Assembly: GCA_905221605.1 (NCBI GenBank)
Contig: CAJNDS010002842.1
Span: 165,001-229,000, forward strand
DNA length: 64,000 bases
Origin: Symbiodinium natans
Taxonomy: Eukaryota; Sar; Dinophyceae; Suessiales; Symbiodiniaceae
Direction: 5' to 3'
A program made the position numbers and the translations under genes. How positions within the stretch are numbered: the stretch's first letter is position 1; every line of letters starts with the position of its first letter. A model generated the notes under the pieces. The model was not told the DNA's origin. It worked only from the letters and a program-made list of their open reading frames with translations, and did no database searches. Of this stretch, positions 33,701 to 43,100 are shown piece by piece.

Positions 33701-35090
33701 AGAAGGCACCCTTATTATCGAAAACCCCAGATGGTTCTTGAGGCTCAGAATGACAATGACAGTAGCGTCAACAACAAGGAGCAGAATCACAGTAGTGGCC
33801 TAAAGCTAGACTACTGTTTCTTACGAACCCAAAAAAAACAATACTCCTTATCTTGCCCTTAGGAGGAGGATATATATACATATAGACATATATGTATGTA
33901 TATATATACATATATATTTCTTTTTTTTTGGGGGGGGGTTCTTGAGCAAGATTTGCTTACAACCCCCACCCAAACGAAGAAGACAAAGAAGAAGAATCCC
34001 TCCAAAAGAAGAATATTTTGTTTTTTTGGGGGGTTCTTAAAGCAAATAGTGGCAGAGCCAAGGCCATGGAGCGACAGCGAGCTGCACTCAGAGACCAGGA
34101 GTTGCGAGCAAGGTGTTTCGGGTTCTGGATTTAGGGTTTAGGGTTTAGGATTTAGGGTTTAGGGTTTAGGGTTTAGGGTTTAGGGCTGAGGGTTAGGATT
34201 TAGGGTTAAGTGTTTAGGGCCATGGAGAAATCAGACCGAAGCCCTCACACCGCCTAGTAAAAGTCCTTCAGGGTCTAGAGAGCTCATAGGGTGAGGTTTC
34301 TGGGCTTCAGGGTGGGGAGCTGAGGGCATGGCGCATGGTTGTTTTTGGTCTTGTTTTTCTCAGTTCTGGGGCCTGGGGGGCGTGAACTTCGCAGCTTGAA
34401 GTCCCTACGCGTTATCCCCCTGGTTCTTAGCAGGGAATGAAGGAGTTTTTGGTACCCTACACAATCCTGGAAAGGGAGATATAGGGGATAGAGAAGGTAC
34501 CTCATTCCCTCATTCCCAACTAAGAAGCAGCGCGTTCTCAGGGGGGGGGGGGGGATCCTCTCATGCCCCACACTACCTACCCCCCCCCCCCTCACCCCAA
34601 ATAAGGCTTCAACGAAAAATGCTGTGGGCCTTATTTGGGGTTTAGGGTTCAGGGTTTAGGGTTCAGGGTTTTCGGGTTTAGGGTTTAGGGTTTAGGGTTT
34701 AGGGCAGGTTGGTGTCAGGTTTAGGGTTCAAGCGGGTGAGATGCTTTGCTTCAGGGGGGGACGCAGCTCGGGACGTGCTGAAACCTAAGCCCTAAACACT
34801 AAACCCTGTACTATACTAGAAGCCTATAAACCCCATGAACCGTTTTAAGCCGTGTAACCCCTATGAAGCCCAAAAACCGTATAAACCCCAAAAAGCCCTC
34901 CAAACCCCATAAACCCGGTAAACCCCATAAACCGCATAAACCCTGCAAACCCCCCAACCCTAAACCCCAAACCTTAAGCCCTAAACCGAACCCTAAACCC
35001 CAAACCCAAACCCCTAAACCCTAAACCCCAAACCCTAAACCCTAACCCCCAAACCCTAAACCCTAAACCCCAAACCCTAAACCCTAAGCC
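30800..35090. other. Repeat-rich stretch with a few weak exon candidates
   Basis: Mostly TTTAGGG arrays, T(n)G(n) runs (32139-32173; 33919-33936; 34021-34032), an AT microsatellite (33870-33917) and dispersed elements. Weak splice-flanked open islands are at about 31058-31114, 31906-31950 (VRGRVLERQPAFM) and 34755-34783 (GDAARDVLK). None could be joined or assigned. A one-ended copy of the TACTTGGAGG family starts near 32563. Confidence 0.5.
34421..34529. mobile_element. Inverted-repeat element, family D (109 bp)
   Basis: Left arm TGGTTCTTAGCAGGGAATGA; the right arm is the reverse complement of TGCTTCTTAGTTGGGAATGA. The inner parts AGTTTTTGGTACCCTACACA and AAGGTACCTCATTCC also pair. Non-coding. 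Confidence 0.75.
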
Positions 35091-35098
35091 CTATCCAG

Positions 35099-35577
35099 GC
35101 TTGGAGATGCAAGCGCACCTCCGCTCAGCGGAGAAGTACAGCGTGGAGGCCAGCCGAGCTCCGGGGGGAGGGGGCGGTTCATGGTAAGGTTCTCTTGTTG
35201 GGTTTAGGGTTTAGGAATTAGGGTTTAGGGTTTAGGGTTTATAGGGTTTAGGGTTTAGGGTTTATAGGGTTTAGGGTTTATAGGGTTCAGGGTTTATAGG
35301 GCTTGGGGTTTAGGGTTTGGGTGATTTGGCGTCGATGTCTGGGGCTCTGGCGCTGCAGGGCTCCCTAAACCCTAAAGCCTCAACCCTAAACCCCAAGCCC
35401 CAAACCCCAAACCCTAAACCCTAAACCCTAAACCCTAAACCCTAAACCCTAAACCCTAAACCCTAAACCCTAAACCCTAAACCCTAAACCCTAAACCCTA
35501 AACCCTAACCCTAAACCCTAAAAAACTAAAGACAGCAGGAGAAACCGATGCAAGTGCGGTGCGCTTTCTCCGCGCAA
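35099..35577 (+). CDS. Two phase-linked candidate exons
   Basis: 35099-35157 (LEMQAHLRSAEKYSVEASR, helical and coiled-coil-like) ends at a GC donor in phase 0. 35539-35577 starts in phase 0 after AGCAG and reads EKPMQVRCAFSAQ, ending at another GC donor. The intron between them is filled by about 15 CCCTAAA units. Possible further exons lie at 36737-36785 and 37516-37579. Whether these lead into the channel gene at 45.8 kb is unknown. Confidence 0.4.
35405..35521 (-). repeat. Long CCCTAAA array
   Basis: About 16 almost perfect CCCTAAA units inside the intron between the candidate exons at 35099 and 35539. Confidence 0.97.
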
Positions 35578-37515
35578 GCACGTGGGGGCCCCGCCCCGCC
35601 CAGGGGTTCAGAGTTTGGGGCCCAAGTTTAGGGTTTAGGGTTTAGGGTTTAGGGTTTAGGGTTTAGGGTTTAGGGTTTTGGGGTTTGGGGTTTAGGGTTT
35701 AGGGTTCAGGGTTTAGGGTTTGGGGTTGAGGGCGAACATGGCGTGTTCCTGAAATTAGGGGCCCGTATGTCGGGGGAACCTCCATAGGAGCCGTCCCCTC
35801 TGCCGAAATTATTGTCGGTGTAGGGTTGATGTCTTAGGGTTCAGGGTTTAGGGCTGCGGGTTGAGCTTAGGGGCTTTGGACCTCAAATAAGACTCACCTG
35901 CCCATGCAAAGTCTTCGAGACACAGCATTGATAGATTCCCCTACCCTGAAACGGGGGCTTGCGATATTAGGGGTACCTTATTGGGGTCCTTGGGTACCTC
36001 ATTGGGGGGTCCTAATTCTGGGGATCCTACTAAGTTACTATTGAGACGATCTGATTCATTATGGAACCCTGAGGTGGTAGCTTCGTGTACGCTCCTCAAC
36101 GAAGAACCAAGTAGTGGGGAATTCGGTCCTTCGGCCTAATAGCCCGCTCCCCCGTCCTGCAAACCCTTTAGATTCTATAGGTCCCCCTATAGGTCCCCCT
36201 ACAACGCCCTTTAAGGGGTTCTATAGGAAACCTCCTAGATTCTTCATAATTCACGTTTCTTAACAAGAGCCCCGGGAGTAGGATGCACGGATGTTCCGTT
36301 TGTGAGGACTCTCTCGCTTTAGCTACTATTGCGCTTGAGAACTCCCCAAAAAACTGAAAACATTCCTGCTTCTGCGGGCAATATAGGGAGTATTATCGTA
36401 TATTTTGGGACCCTAAACCCTACATGCAAATAGTGGTTAGGGGTTGGGCTCTGACGTCTTGAGCTTTAGGATTTCGGTCTGGGGGTGCCTATTACCCCCC
36501 AGAATCCCTACGAAGCCCCACATAACTCTCGACCCGTCTACCCTACATTGTAAACCCCTAAACCCTGAACCCAAGACCTTGGGGCCATACACCCTTAACC
36601 CCAACCCCCAAACCCTAAGCCCGAAACCCCAACCCCCAAACCCCAAACCCTAAACCCTAAACCCTAAACCCTAAACCCTAAACCCTAAACCCTAAACTCC
36701 ACTGCGGCTCTGGCTCCCGAAGGGTACGGAACATAGGCCGGGGCATGGGCCCAAACGCGGCTGAAGAGGCCCTGGAGTCCCAAAGGTTTAGGTCTTTCAG
36801 GGCGGCTGTTTAGGGTTTAGGGTTTAGGGTTTAGGGTTTAGGGTTTAGGGTTTAGGGTTTAGGGCAACTTAAGTGCTTTTCAGGGTGTTTTTTTTGGTGT
36901 CTTGCGTTTCGGGTTTAGGGCTTTCAGGGTTTAGGGTTTAGGGTTTAGGGTTTAGGGTTAGGGTTTAGGGTTTAGGGTTTAGTGTTTAGTGTTTAGGGTT
37001 TAGGGTTTAGTGTTTAGGGTTTAGGGTTTAGGGTTTAGGGTTTAGGGTTTAGGGCTTTTAGGGTTTAGGGCTTGCAGGGCGTTGAGAGTTTGCGGCTTTT
37101 AGGGCTTCGAGGGCTTCGAGGGTTTTTGGGGCTGTGAGGGCCGTTAGGATAGGGGTTTTGTGGTCTTGTGGATTTCATTAAGGGGAATAGAATCTAGGGC
37201 TATTAAGGCTTTTTGGGTTTGGGGAGACTAGAACTGTAGTAGGCGATGAAGTAACCCTTCATCTTAACTGGTTAAGCTTGACTTTCCCAAGGAACTCAGC
37301 CGGGCAAGCTTTGCTTGGATAAACCCAAACACCGAGCCATACTGCCAGCCTAAGCAGTTCGGTGTCAGAGTGTTTCATCGGAGTTGTCAGGGGTTTGGGG
37401 GCGAGGTTGGAGTTTCTTAGGTGAGTTTCGAATTAACGTATCTTATTTTGCTTTTCTTTGAGGTTTAAGAGTTTTCTCTGTTTTTTTCGGACTGCTCCCC
37501 TGTCTCTCCTTGCAG

Positions 37516-37579
37516 CCGCTGCGTTGTCAGGGGCCTCGACGGTGTACGCCGGGGCGGCCGCCTGGCTCTTACCAGCAAG
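37516..37579 (+). CDS. Candidate exon
   Basis: A pyrimidine tract and CCTTGCAG precede an island open in all three frames; one reads ALSGASTVYAGAAAWLLPA, hydrophobic and membrane-like. It is GC-rich and repeat-free. It lies just before the retroelement and could be the last exon on its left side. Confidence 0.3.
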
Positions 37580-37606
37580 GAAAACAAACAGAGTGGCCCT
37601 AATATG

Positions 37607-37776
37607 GTGTTAGTGTGTGTGTGTGTGTTTTTTGAAAAGTGAGTGTGTGTGTGTGTGTGCGCGTTGTATGTGCGTGCGTGGGTGGGTGGGTGCGTGGATG
37701 GGTGCGTGGATGGGTGCGTGGATGGGTGCGTGCGTGCGTGGGTGGGCGGGTGGGTGGGTGGATGTGTGTGTGTGGG
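37607..37776. repeat. (GT)n and (GTGG/GTGC)n microsatellite
   Basis: GT dinucleotides followed by GTGGATGG/GTGCGTGG blocks. The long THTHTH or CVCVRV frames across it are artefacts. Confidence 0.95.
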
Positions 37777-38130
37777 GAATCCCTGTTACCAAGGTTGAAG
37801 TGCCAAGAGCTAGCATCCAGTTTAGACCAGATTTGAACGCTTAGGTGCGCGGTCAACCGCACCACAAGTTCGCAGTTCGTTGTTTGCAGTTTGCAGTTGC
37901 ACCGAGCTGTTTGAGCAGGGGGACTGGGCACTCTGTGACTGACCCAGTCTAGGCGTGCCTGCAGTTTGTCGAAGCATTGCTTCAACAGGGTTTGTTTGCC
38001 ATGCTGTTTAGGTTGCTGTACAAGTCCTTGTTTCGTATTGTATCTAGAGTACACTCATGTGAGGGTTCATGCAGGCTCTGCATTTGAAATCTTCACCTCT
38101 CAGACAATCGTGAGAAGAGGGAGGATTGCA

Positions 38131-38293
38131 CGAGTGTGTGTGTGTGTGTGTTCTTTGTGTGTGTGCGCGCGCTTAGTGTGTGTGTGTGTGTGTGTGTGTG
38201 CTTTGTGTGTGTGTGTGCTTTTGTGTGCATTTTTTGTTTGTGTGTTTTGTGTGTCTAACACAGTCAGTGTATGCGTGTGTGTGTGTGTGTGTG
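38131..38293. repeat. (TG)n microsatellite at the left edge of the retroelement
   Basis: TG runs with a few interruptions run straight into the left 283-bp repeat. Permuted Penelope-like elements are reported to prefer microsatellites as targets, so this is probably the insertion site. Confidence 0.9.
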
Positions 38294-38567
38294 GACCATC
38301 TGTATCTAAGATGTGAAGTTATGGCTGAACACTCATTGATCCTCCTGAAAGCTGTGCATTGATTCGTCGCACTGAAGTGATCTGATTTATCTGATTCCCC
38401 AAAAGAAAGCCGAGATGTTATGTCAAGCAGGGGGGTGCTGGAGAGATTTGCAGTCAGCACCCAATGAAGACGCTGCATATCTCTTGTGATACCATTGCAG
38501 ACGTGCAATGGCGTACCTGCGAACTTCGAGGAATTTTCCCAACCAGCTTCGACTGGGTATGTGTGTG
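38285..38567. repeat. Left 283-bp terminal direct repeat (pseudo-LTR)
   Basis: Identical base for base, by eye, to 45302-45584, with no gap (constant offset 7,017). It starts in GTGTGTG, continues GACCATCTGTATCTAAGATG, and ends with a hairpin motif CCAG-CTTCGA-CTGG (38543-38556) and GGTATGTGTGTG. The minus strand is open through it. Confidence 0.95.
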
Positions 38568-38577
38568 ATTCCCGACA

Positions 38578-38736
38578 GTAATTCTGCCAAAGCGCTGTCG
38601 GACTCACGGCCTGCGTGAGAGAATTCAAGCTCTGAATGCATGCTGAAGCAGATTTCCAGGGCTCAAGACCTCCCAGATACGAAAAGACCTTCAGCCTCAG
38701 ACCATCCTCTAGAGTTTTGACATATGACGTACCCAA
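38578..38736 (-). pseudogene. F-box-like fragment, antisense next to the left repeat
   Basis: The minus strand reads LRLKVFSYLGGLEPWKSASA followed by a leucine-rich part and SPTALWQNYC. This resembles an F-box (L..VFSYL, then LW about 35 residues later), a domain that docks substrate receptors on Skp1. It is about 50 residues and then runs into the repeat. Only the copy beside the left repeat has it. It may be a captured host fragment; the match is by pattern only. Confidence 0.3.
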
Positions 38737-38936
38737 TTTGAAGATGATGTCATCACATTGAGATTAGTCGAACAGCTTACATGACTTTATCTTGAGCGTC
38801 CTTCTGAATGCACCCTGAGTCGCAGGACGACATTGAACGACATCACATCCCTCTGAATACAACCTAAGTCACTGGACGGTATACTGTAATATCATGCCGT
38901 GAGTTCACCCAAGTTAGTACGTACACATTTGCAGCA

Positions 38937-40270
38937 ATGGACCGTCGTTTACACATTCATGTGCACCTATCTGGACGACATCGATCCAGAAGCAGGCACC
39001 GCAGAAGAGACTGCGCAAGACATCGTACAAGAAGACGCAGAACTTCGTCATCCAGTAGCTCCAGTTCTAGCCCTAAACGAACGGCCAATGTTCTTGATGC
39101 ATTCTCAATGGGTATGCGGTGTGCCGGTATGCCTCCTGGTACTTGGAACCGCCCGGGCACTTGGAACAATCCTATGGCAAGCAGTTCTTCAGTTCTTCGT
39201 CGTATCCTGTCAGACAAGAATACCCAATTAACATGGTACCTGGCAGATTTCCCAATAGTCTCGCTGCGATACAAGACAATCCTCCGGCACCCGTACGACC
39301 ATCAGTACCTTTGAGTACGCAAAGGCCGACGCTGACGTCAGATTTTTCCCACCCAGATGCTTTTAGCATAGTGCAACTGGTGCAAAATCGTATTCCTTTT
39401 CCTGGAGATACCTCAGCAATAGGCCAGTACACGGACATGTTCTATGAGATCAACCAAGCACAACAATGGCCTGTAGAGCGTCCTGCACCTTTGATGGGCA
39501 CGATTCCTACCAAGCCGACGTCATCCATTTGGGTTTCTGTTCCTTTCGACCAGGTTAAGACCATTGTCCTGCGCAGAAAGTGGATTGAGCCGCTTTATCG
39601 ACTGGTCAACGACGTTACGTTGGAGAATTTCAGAGTTCAGCGGGTCTGTCTCTTTCATCTGTTGCAACAAAACGGCCCGATTACCAAGATGAATCAGCAG
39701 ACTTTGGCAGTGTTCCTCAACGCAGTCATTGTCAATAGATTGCAGATCTCCGACTTTGTAGATCATGCTCGATGCTTTCATGTGAATGGTGTCAACATGT
39801 GGTTCCTGAGAACAAAGAATTTTCCAGGCCCGCTAGAAGAAGCATTGACTGGTCACAATTATGCCTGGTGCCATGTTTGCGGATTGGATACCGTTCTAGG
39901 TGTTCTTCGTTGCGGTGTGGTACTCCCCACCACTAGTGATGGCATACAGCTGGATCCTAACCTGCCTTTGACTGGTTTCTTTGGCCGTGGGCAATAATGC
40001 GATGGCGACCCTTGGCAATGTGCAACTCAACTAGCAATCAAATGTCATGCTCATCCCAAAAACGCCTATGGGATTTCAGTTGATGGGATTTTGAGAGGGA
40101 ACCACGTGCTTCCCGATAGATCCAGTACCTGGCTTGAGGAATTCATTTGCACCAGGTCCGGCATCGTTAAATCCAAATCAACAGATCGTCGATGGTGTTT
40201 CAGATGCGACTTAGCGTCCATCCAGTTCATTTGTCTCACCCACAAAGCAGATGACAGCAGCTCGATGTGA
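38937..40270 (+). pseudogene. Retroelement ORF1: RS/serine-rich protein with a frameshift and an in-frame stop
   Basis: The first frame starts MDRRLHIHVHLSGRHRSRSR and goes through an Arg-rich and Ser-rich tail. Near 39190, in a run of TCTTC-type serine codons, the sensible frame changes to one that stays open to 39994 (excerpt IGQYTDMFYEINQAQQWPVE). After a single TAA (39995-39997) the same frame continues openly to TGA at 40268-40270, with excerpts DGDPWQCATQLAIKCHAH and CFRCD. Possible metal-binding pairs are CHVC before the stop and CFRC after it. The basic N-terminus suggests nucleic-acid binding (a gag-like role); no known family was recognised. The breaks could be mutations, recoding or assembly errors. 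Confidence 0.5.
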
Positions 40271-40522
40271 AATTGACCTGTTCACCATATCTGCTTCTGC
40301 ACTCACCGACAGTGACTAATTCTATGTAGTGCTTACAAATTTCGTTCTACGTTTAGGCCTCTTCTTATTCGGTTTACATTTAGACCCCGCCACGCGCTCT
40401 ACCGTGGAAGAGAATGATGAAGTCACTGAAGGCAGCAAAGAAGACATGTAGCATCAACTTATTGAAGAGTCTCATAGCAAGCTTCTATTCCCAAAAGCTA
40501 GGCGACGTTCTGCAAGGGCCCC

Positions 40523-40735
40523 ATGTTTTTCCAGCAAGAACCGACTGAGCAGAAGTCCTCGATCAAAGCACCTCCACAGTCTAGTTCGAGGAGCAGTTCT
40601 CATCCTCACAAAACAACAGCACCTGCCCCAAAGCAAGTGACTAGGCCTCCATGTCTCACCCCTTCTGCTGCAACAGTAAAGCGTCGCCGCGCGCTAGATC
40701 CTCAGAAAACCAGTTGTAGAGCGGCTGAAGGTTGA
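40523..40735 (+). CDS. Small basic Ser/Pro-rich ORF in the retroelement
   Basis: 70 residues, MFFQQEPTEQKSSIKAPPQS then Ser- and Pro-rich, ending with KRRRALDPQK, a possible nuclear localisation signal. It sits between ORF1 and the stem-loop. It may be a real small protein or the tail of ORF1 after further frame loss. Confidence 0.3.
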   Translation: MFFQQEPTEQKSSIKAPPQSSSRSSSHPHKTTAPAPKQVTRPPCLTPSAATVKRRRALDPQKTSCRAAEG

Positions 40736-40762
40736 GACTCCTTCTTGTGTAAACAGCAAAGG

Positions 40763-40796
40763 AAAGAAAACGATGCGCGCCCGCATCGTTTTCTTT
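40763..40796. promoter_or_regulatory. Perfect 15-bp stem-loop between ORF1 and ORF2
   Basis: AAAGAAAACGATGCG (40763-40777) and its exact complement CGCATCGTTTTCTTT (40782-40796) enclose the 4-base loop CGCC. Pairing extends a few more bases outward. It lies 160-190 bp before ORF2. As RNA it could act in translation of ORF2, in packaging or priming, or as a processing signal; the role is inferred. Confidence 0.7.
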
Positions 40797-40955
40797 CTTT
40801 TGTTGCTTCTGTTATGGCTTGTGGTGACCGTCATAGAGTCATAGACCCCGGGAGTACCGAACTTTCACCTCCGTGTGTTTTGATATCTAAATAGCAGCCA
40901 TGCGCACTCTTGAAGCAGTTTGGTTCCAGCCGCATTTTTCCAGCCTAGCCTCATC

Positions 40956-42077
40956 ATGTCGTGGAAATCTTGGGACCAATGGCAGCCTTCTCGAGATTGG
41001 GATCGTTCGCAATGGCAATCAGGGGGTTGGAACATGCAAGATAGTTCGTGGAGTTCGACCCCAACTAAGTCCAATGTCCATCGTGAGCCTGGTCGAGACT
41101 TCAGTTCCCCTACAGGCTTCCCAGTGATTCATGGGCTACCTGATGACTTCAAGAGTACCAAAACTCATCTTGACAGTCGGGAAGTGTATGGTAAGACCAT
41201 GTTACGCCGAATTGCTCCAACATCTTGGTCTACCAAATACCAGTTGGCCGGAAAAGAGATGGACAGCATTCGACTTGTAGATCTGCTTTGGCGAGGTTGG
41301 AACAACTATCACTTGAGAGCGCTTTCGCATGGCCAGTATGTTTCACTCGTTGTTGCGCGAAAGGTCAACGAACGTGTTTTTTCGTCTAGCATTCTCACCC
41401 ATTTGCGAGAGAATAAGTGGGACATAGATGAGTTGTCCACTCAGTTTGCTCGTTTGCACCCTGAAGCTTGCCCCAATGCTTCCTCAAACTCTGATGAGCA
41501 CAAAGCCATCAAGGCCCAAGCGTTAGCCAAGTTTCTTGTGCAGCAGCTCCAACAATTTGTTGTCTCTTCAAACAGTCAGCCCAGCGATCTTCAGAAGATT
41601 GCCCAACTGGAAGAACAGCTCCAGATGGAGAAAGCTAAGAACGCCAAGCGAGGTTTGGAAGAGCCCGAACCATCTCCTTCCGAGAAGCGTGTCCGTTTGA
41701 AGCAGAAGACCGCTTTGCCAATTGTTTCTTCGTCAGCTCCACAATTTGATCCTGCAGTCATTGCTCGACAAGCTGTTGACCCTTCCAACATCCCCAAAGA
41801 TCGTGTTTTTGCCCAGGCCAGCCTTTCCTCAGTTACCAAGACAGCCATTGAAAAATGGCTCAAGAGCCTCAAAGGCAAAGACAAAGGCAAGGCCGAACAG
41901 TTGGATGCCGCGATTTCGTTTGCAGACAAGATCAGCAACACGATTGATGCTGCTACGTTTCAAGCACTTCGTGACAAGTGTGCTCAGTTGGGACTGCCTG
42001 TCAGTCTCGCTGTAAAGATCAAAGCGCCTGAGCTCATTCGCATCTTGACAGCTGCGACTTTCGTAGCAGAGATCTGA
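40956..42077 (+). CDS. Retroelement ORF2: Trp-rich head, coiled coil, basic patch
   Basis: The open frame starts at ATG 40920; the second ATG at 40956 (MSWKSWDQWQPSRDWDRSQW) looks the more natural start, giving 373 residues. Order from the first ATG: a Trp/Ser/Gln-rich disordered head (about 13-50), a folded middle (excerpts YGKTMLRRIAPTSWSTKY, RLVDLLWRGWNNYHLRAL), a coiled coil near 235-255 (LQKIAQLEEQLQMEKAK), a nuclear-localisation-like patch EKRVRLKQK, and a helical C-terminus. No known domain was recognised. An accessory protein upstream of the nuclease-polymerase is not part of the usual single-ORF Penelope plan; a gag-like or nucleic-acid-binding role is inferred. No stop or frame break within it, in contrast to its neighbours. 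Confidence 0.7.
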   Translation: MSWKSWDQWQPSRDWDRSQWQSGGWNMQDSSWSSTPTKSNVHREPGRDFSSPTGFPVIHGLPDDFKSTKTHLDSREVYGKTMLRRIAPTSWSTKYQLAGKEMDSIRLVDLLWRGWNNYHLRALSHGQYVSLVVARKVNERVFSSSILTHLRENKWDIDELSTQFARLHPEACPNASSNSDEHKAIKAQALAKFLVQQLQQFVVSSNSQPSDLQKIAQLEEQLQMEKAKNAKRGLEEPEPSPSEKRVRLKQKTALPIVSSSAPQFDPAVIARQAVDPSNIPKDRVFAQASLSSVTKTAIEKWLKSLKGKDKGKAEQLDAAISFADKISNTIDAATFQALRDKCAQLGLPVSLAVKIKAPELIRILTAATFVAEI

Positions 42078-42119
42078 CTAGGCGTCATTTCGTGCCAAGA
42101 GTCCTGCGACTGGAACATT

Positions 42120-43100
42120 TTGAGACTTCTCCTTTCGGCCTTAGCCGTTATTCATGCTTGCTGTTTCCATTCTGATGAGCTTATAGGATTCAGATTTTGT
42201 ACTCGTGTTCTACAAGTCTTCTTGTGTGCAACGGCACTACATTCGCATCCTGGAGTTTCGTGCACCATTCGCACCTGGAGAAGAAGGACCAGTCATTTTG
42301 TTGGTAAGACCTTGGTACAGATTGCAGACATGATGTCAACTCCATGTTCCACCTACGTAGTGGTTCTACCTGCACTTCAGCGCAGACAGTGGACAAAAAC
42401 CGGAAGCCTGCTTGATGCGAAGAAGTTTTATGTGGGATCCACCACTAAAACAGTTCATCAACGACATGATGCTCGTATTCGCAAGCTCCGACTTCTACAA
42501 CAAGGACAGTTTACTAACACGGAAATCATGGTTCACTACTTTCACAACCATGCCGACCTGTTTGACACCGTCATCTTGCCGCTAGGAACATTTCCTGACA
42601 AAGTATCTGTTCGGGCTGCTGAATGTAAGTATCTGTTCGGGCTGCTGAATGTACTCTCATACATTCCTGGAAACCTGGCCTTAACATGCCTTGGGTCGCT
42701 AATCTCAACCCAACCTCTTCAACCCGTACGTCGCAGCAGACCTTGTCCAATAGTCAATACAGTTGTCCTGGAAAACGCTTATGGAGGAAGGCACGCAGAC
42801 GACTTCGCACATTGGGTAATTATTCTTCGTTGTTATTCCAGTCAGGCTCTCTGTCCTCAAGAGAATTGGGCCCTTTTGGTCAAATTAGCCCACGGAGGTA
42901 TGTCAGCGTTCAACACGGAACGAAGATTGAGAAGCTCCGAGTTTCACGCCGCTCACCTGTATGCCCTGTACCGTATGTGCAATCTATTGGATGATCCCCC
43001 TCGCACTGCTGTAAAAGCTACCCTACACAGTTGCCTCACTTTTCGCAATCTAGCTGTCCCAAAGTTTGGCAAACCCCTCACGATCCCCATGCTTGCCAAC
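42120..43100 (+). pseudogene. Retroelement GIY-YIG endonuclease region, frame-broken
   Basis: Order of signals: YVV at 42354-42362 (GIY position), FYVGSTTKT with YVG at 42429-42437 (YIG position), then HQRHDARIRKL with the conserved Arg, and the catalytic Glu in RAAE (42621-42623). Right there a 26-nt perfect tandem duplication (42601-42626 = 42627-42652) shifts the frame. Skipping one copy leads on to TLIHSWKPGLNMPW, the usual GIY-YIG tail. Then sense moves back to the first frame by about 42860 (LVKLAHGGMSAFNTERRLRS, LYRMCNLLDDPPRTA) and to the reverse-transcriptase frame near 43095. No Cys pair like the CCHH of animal Penelope nucleases is evident. The role in live relatives is to nick target DNA for target-primed reverse transcription. 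This copy cannot make an intact fusion without recoding. Confidence 0.65.

Noticed and set aside
37599-38316. His/Thr-rich and Cys/Val-rich ORFs
   Set aside because: Translations of TG and GTGG microsatellites.
38285-38567. Hammerhead ribozyme in the terminal repeats
   Set aside because: No CTGANGA core on either strand of the 283-bp repeat.
39172-39781. Minus-strand ORFs within retroelement ORF1
   Set aside because: Shadows of the plus-strand frame; no domain and no splice context.
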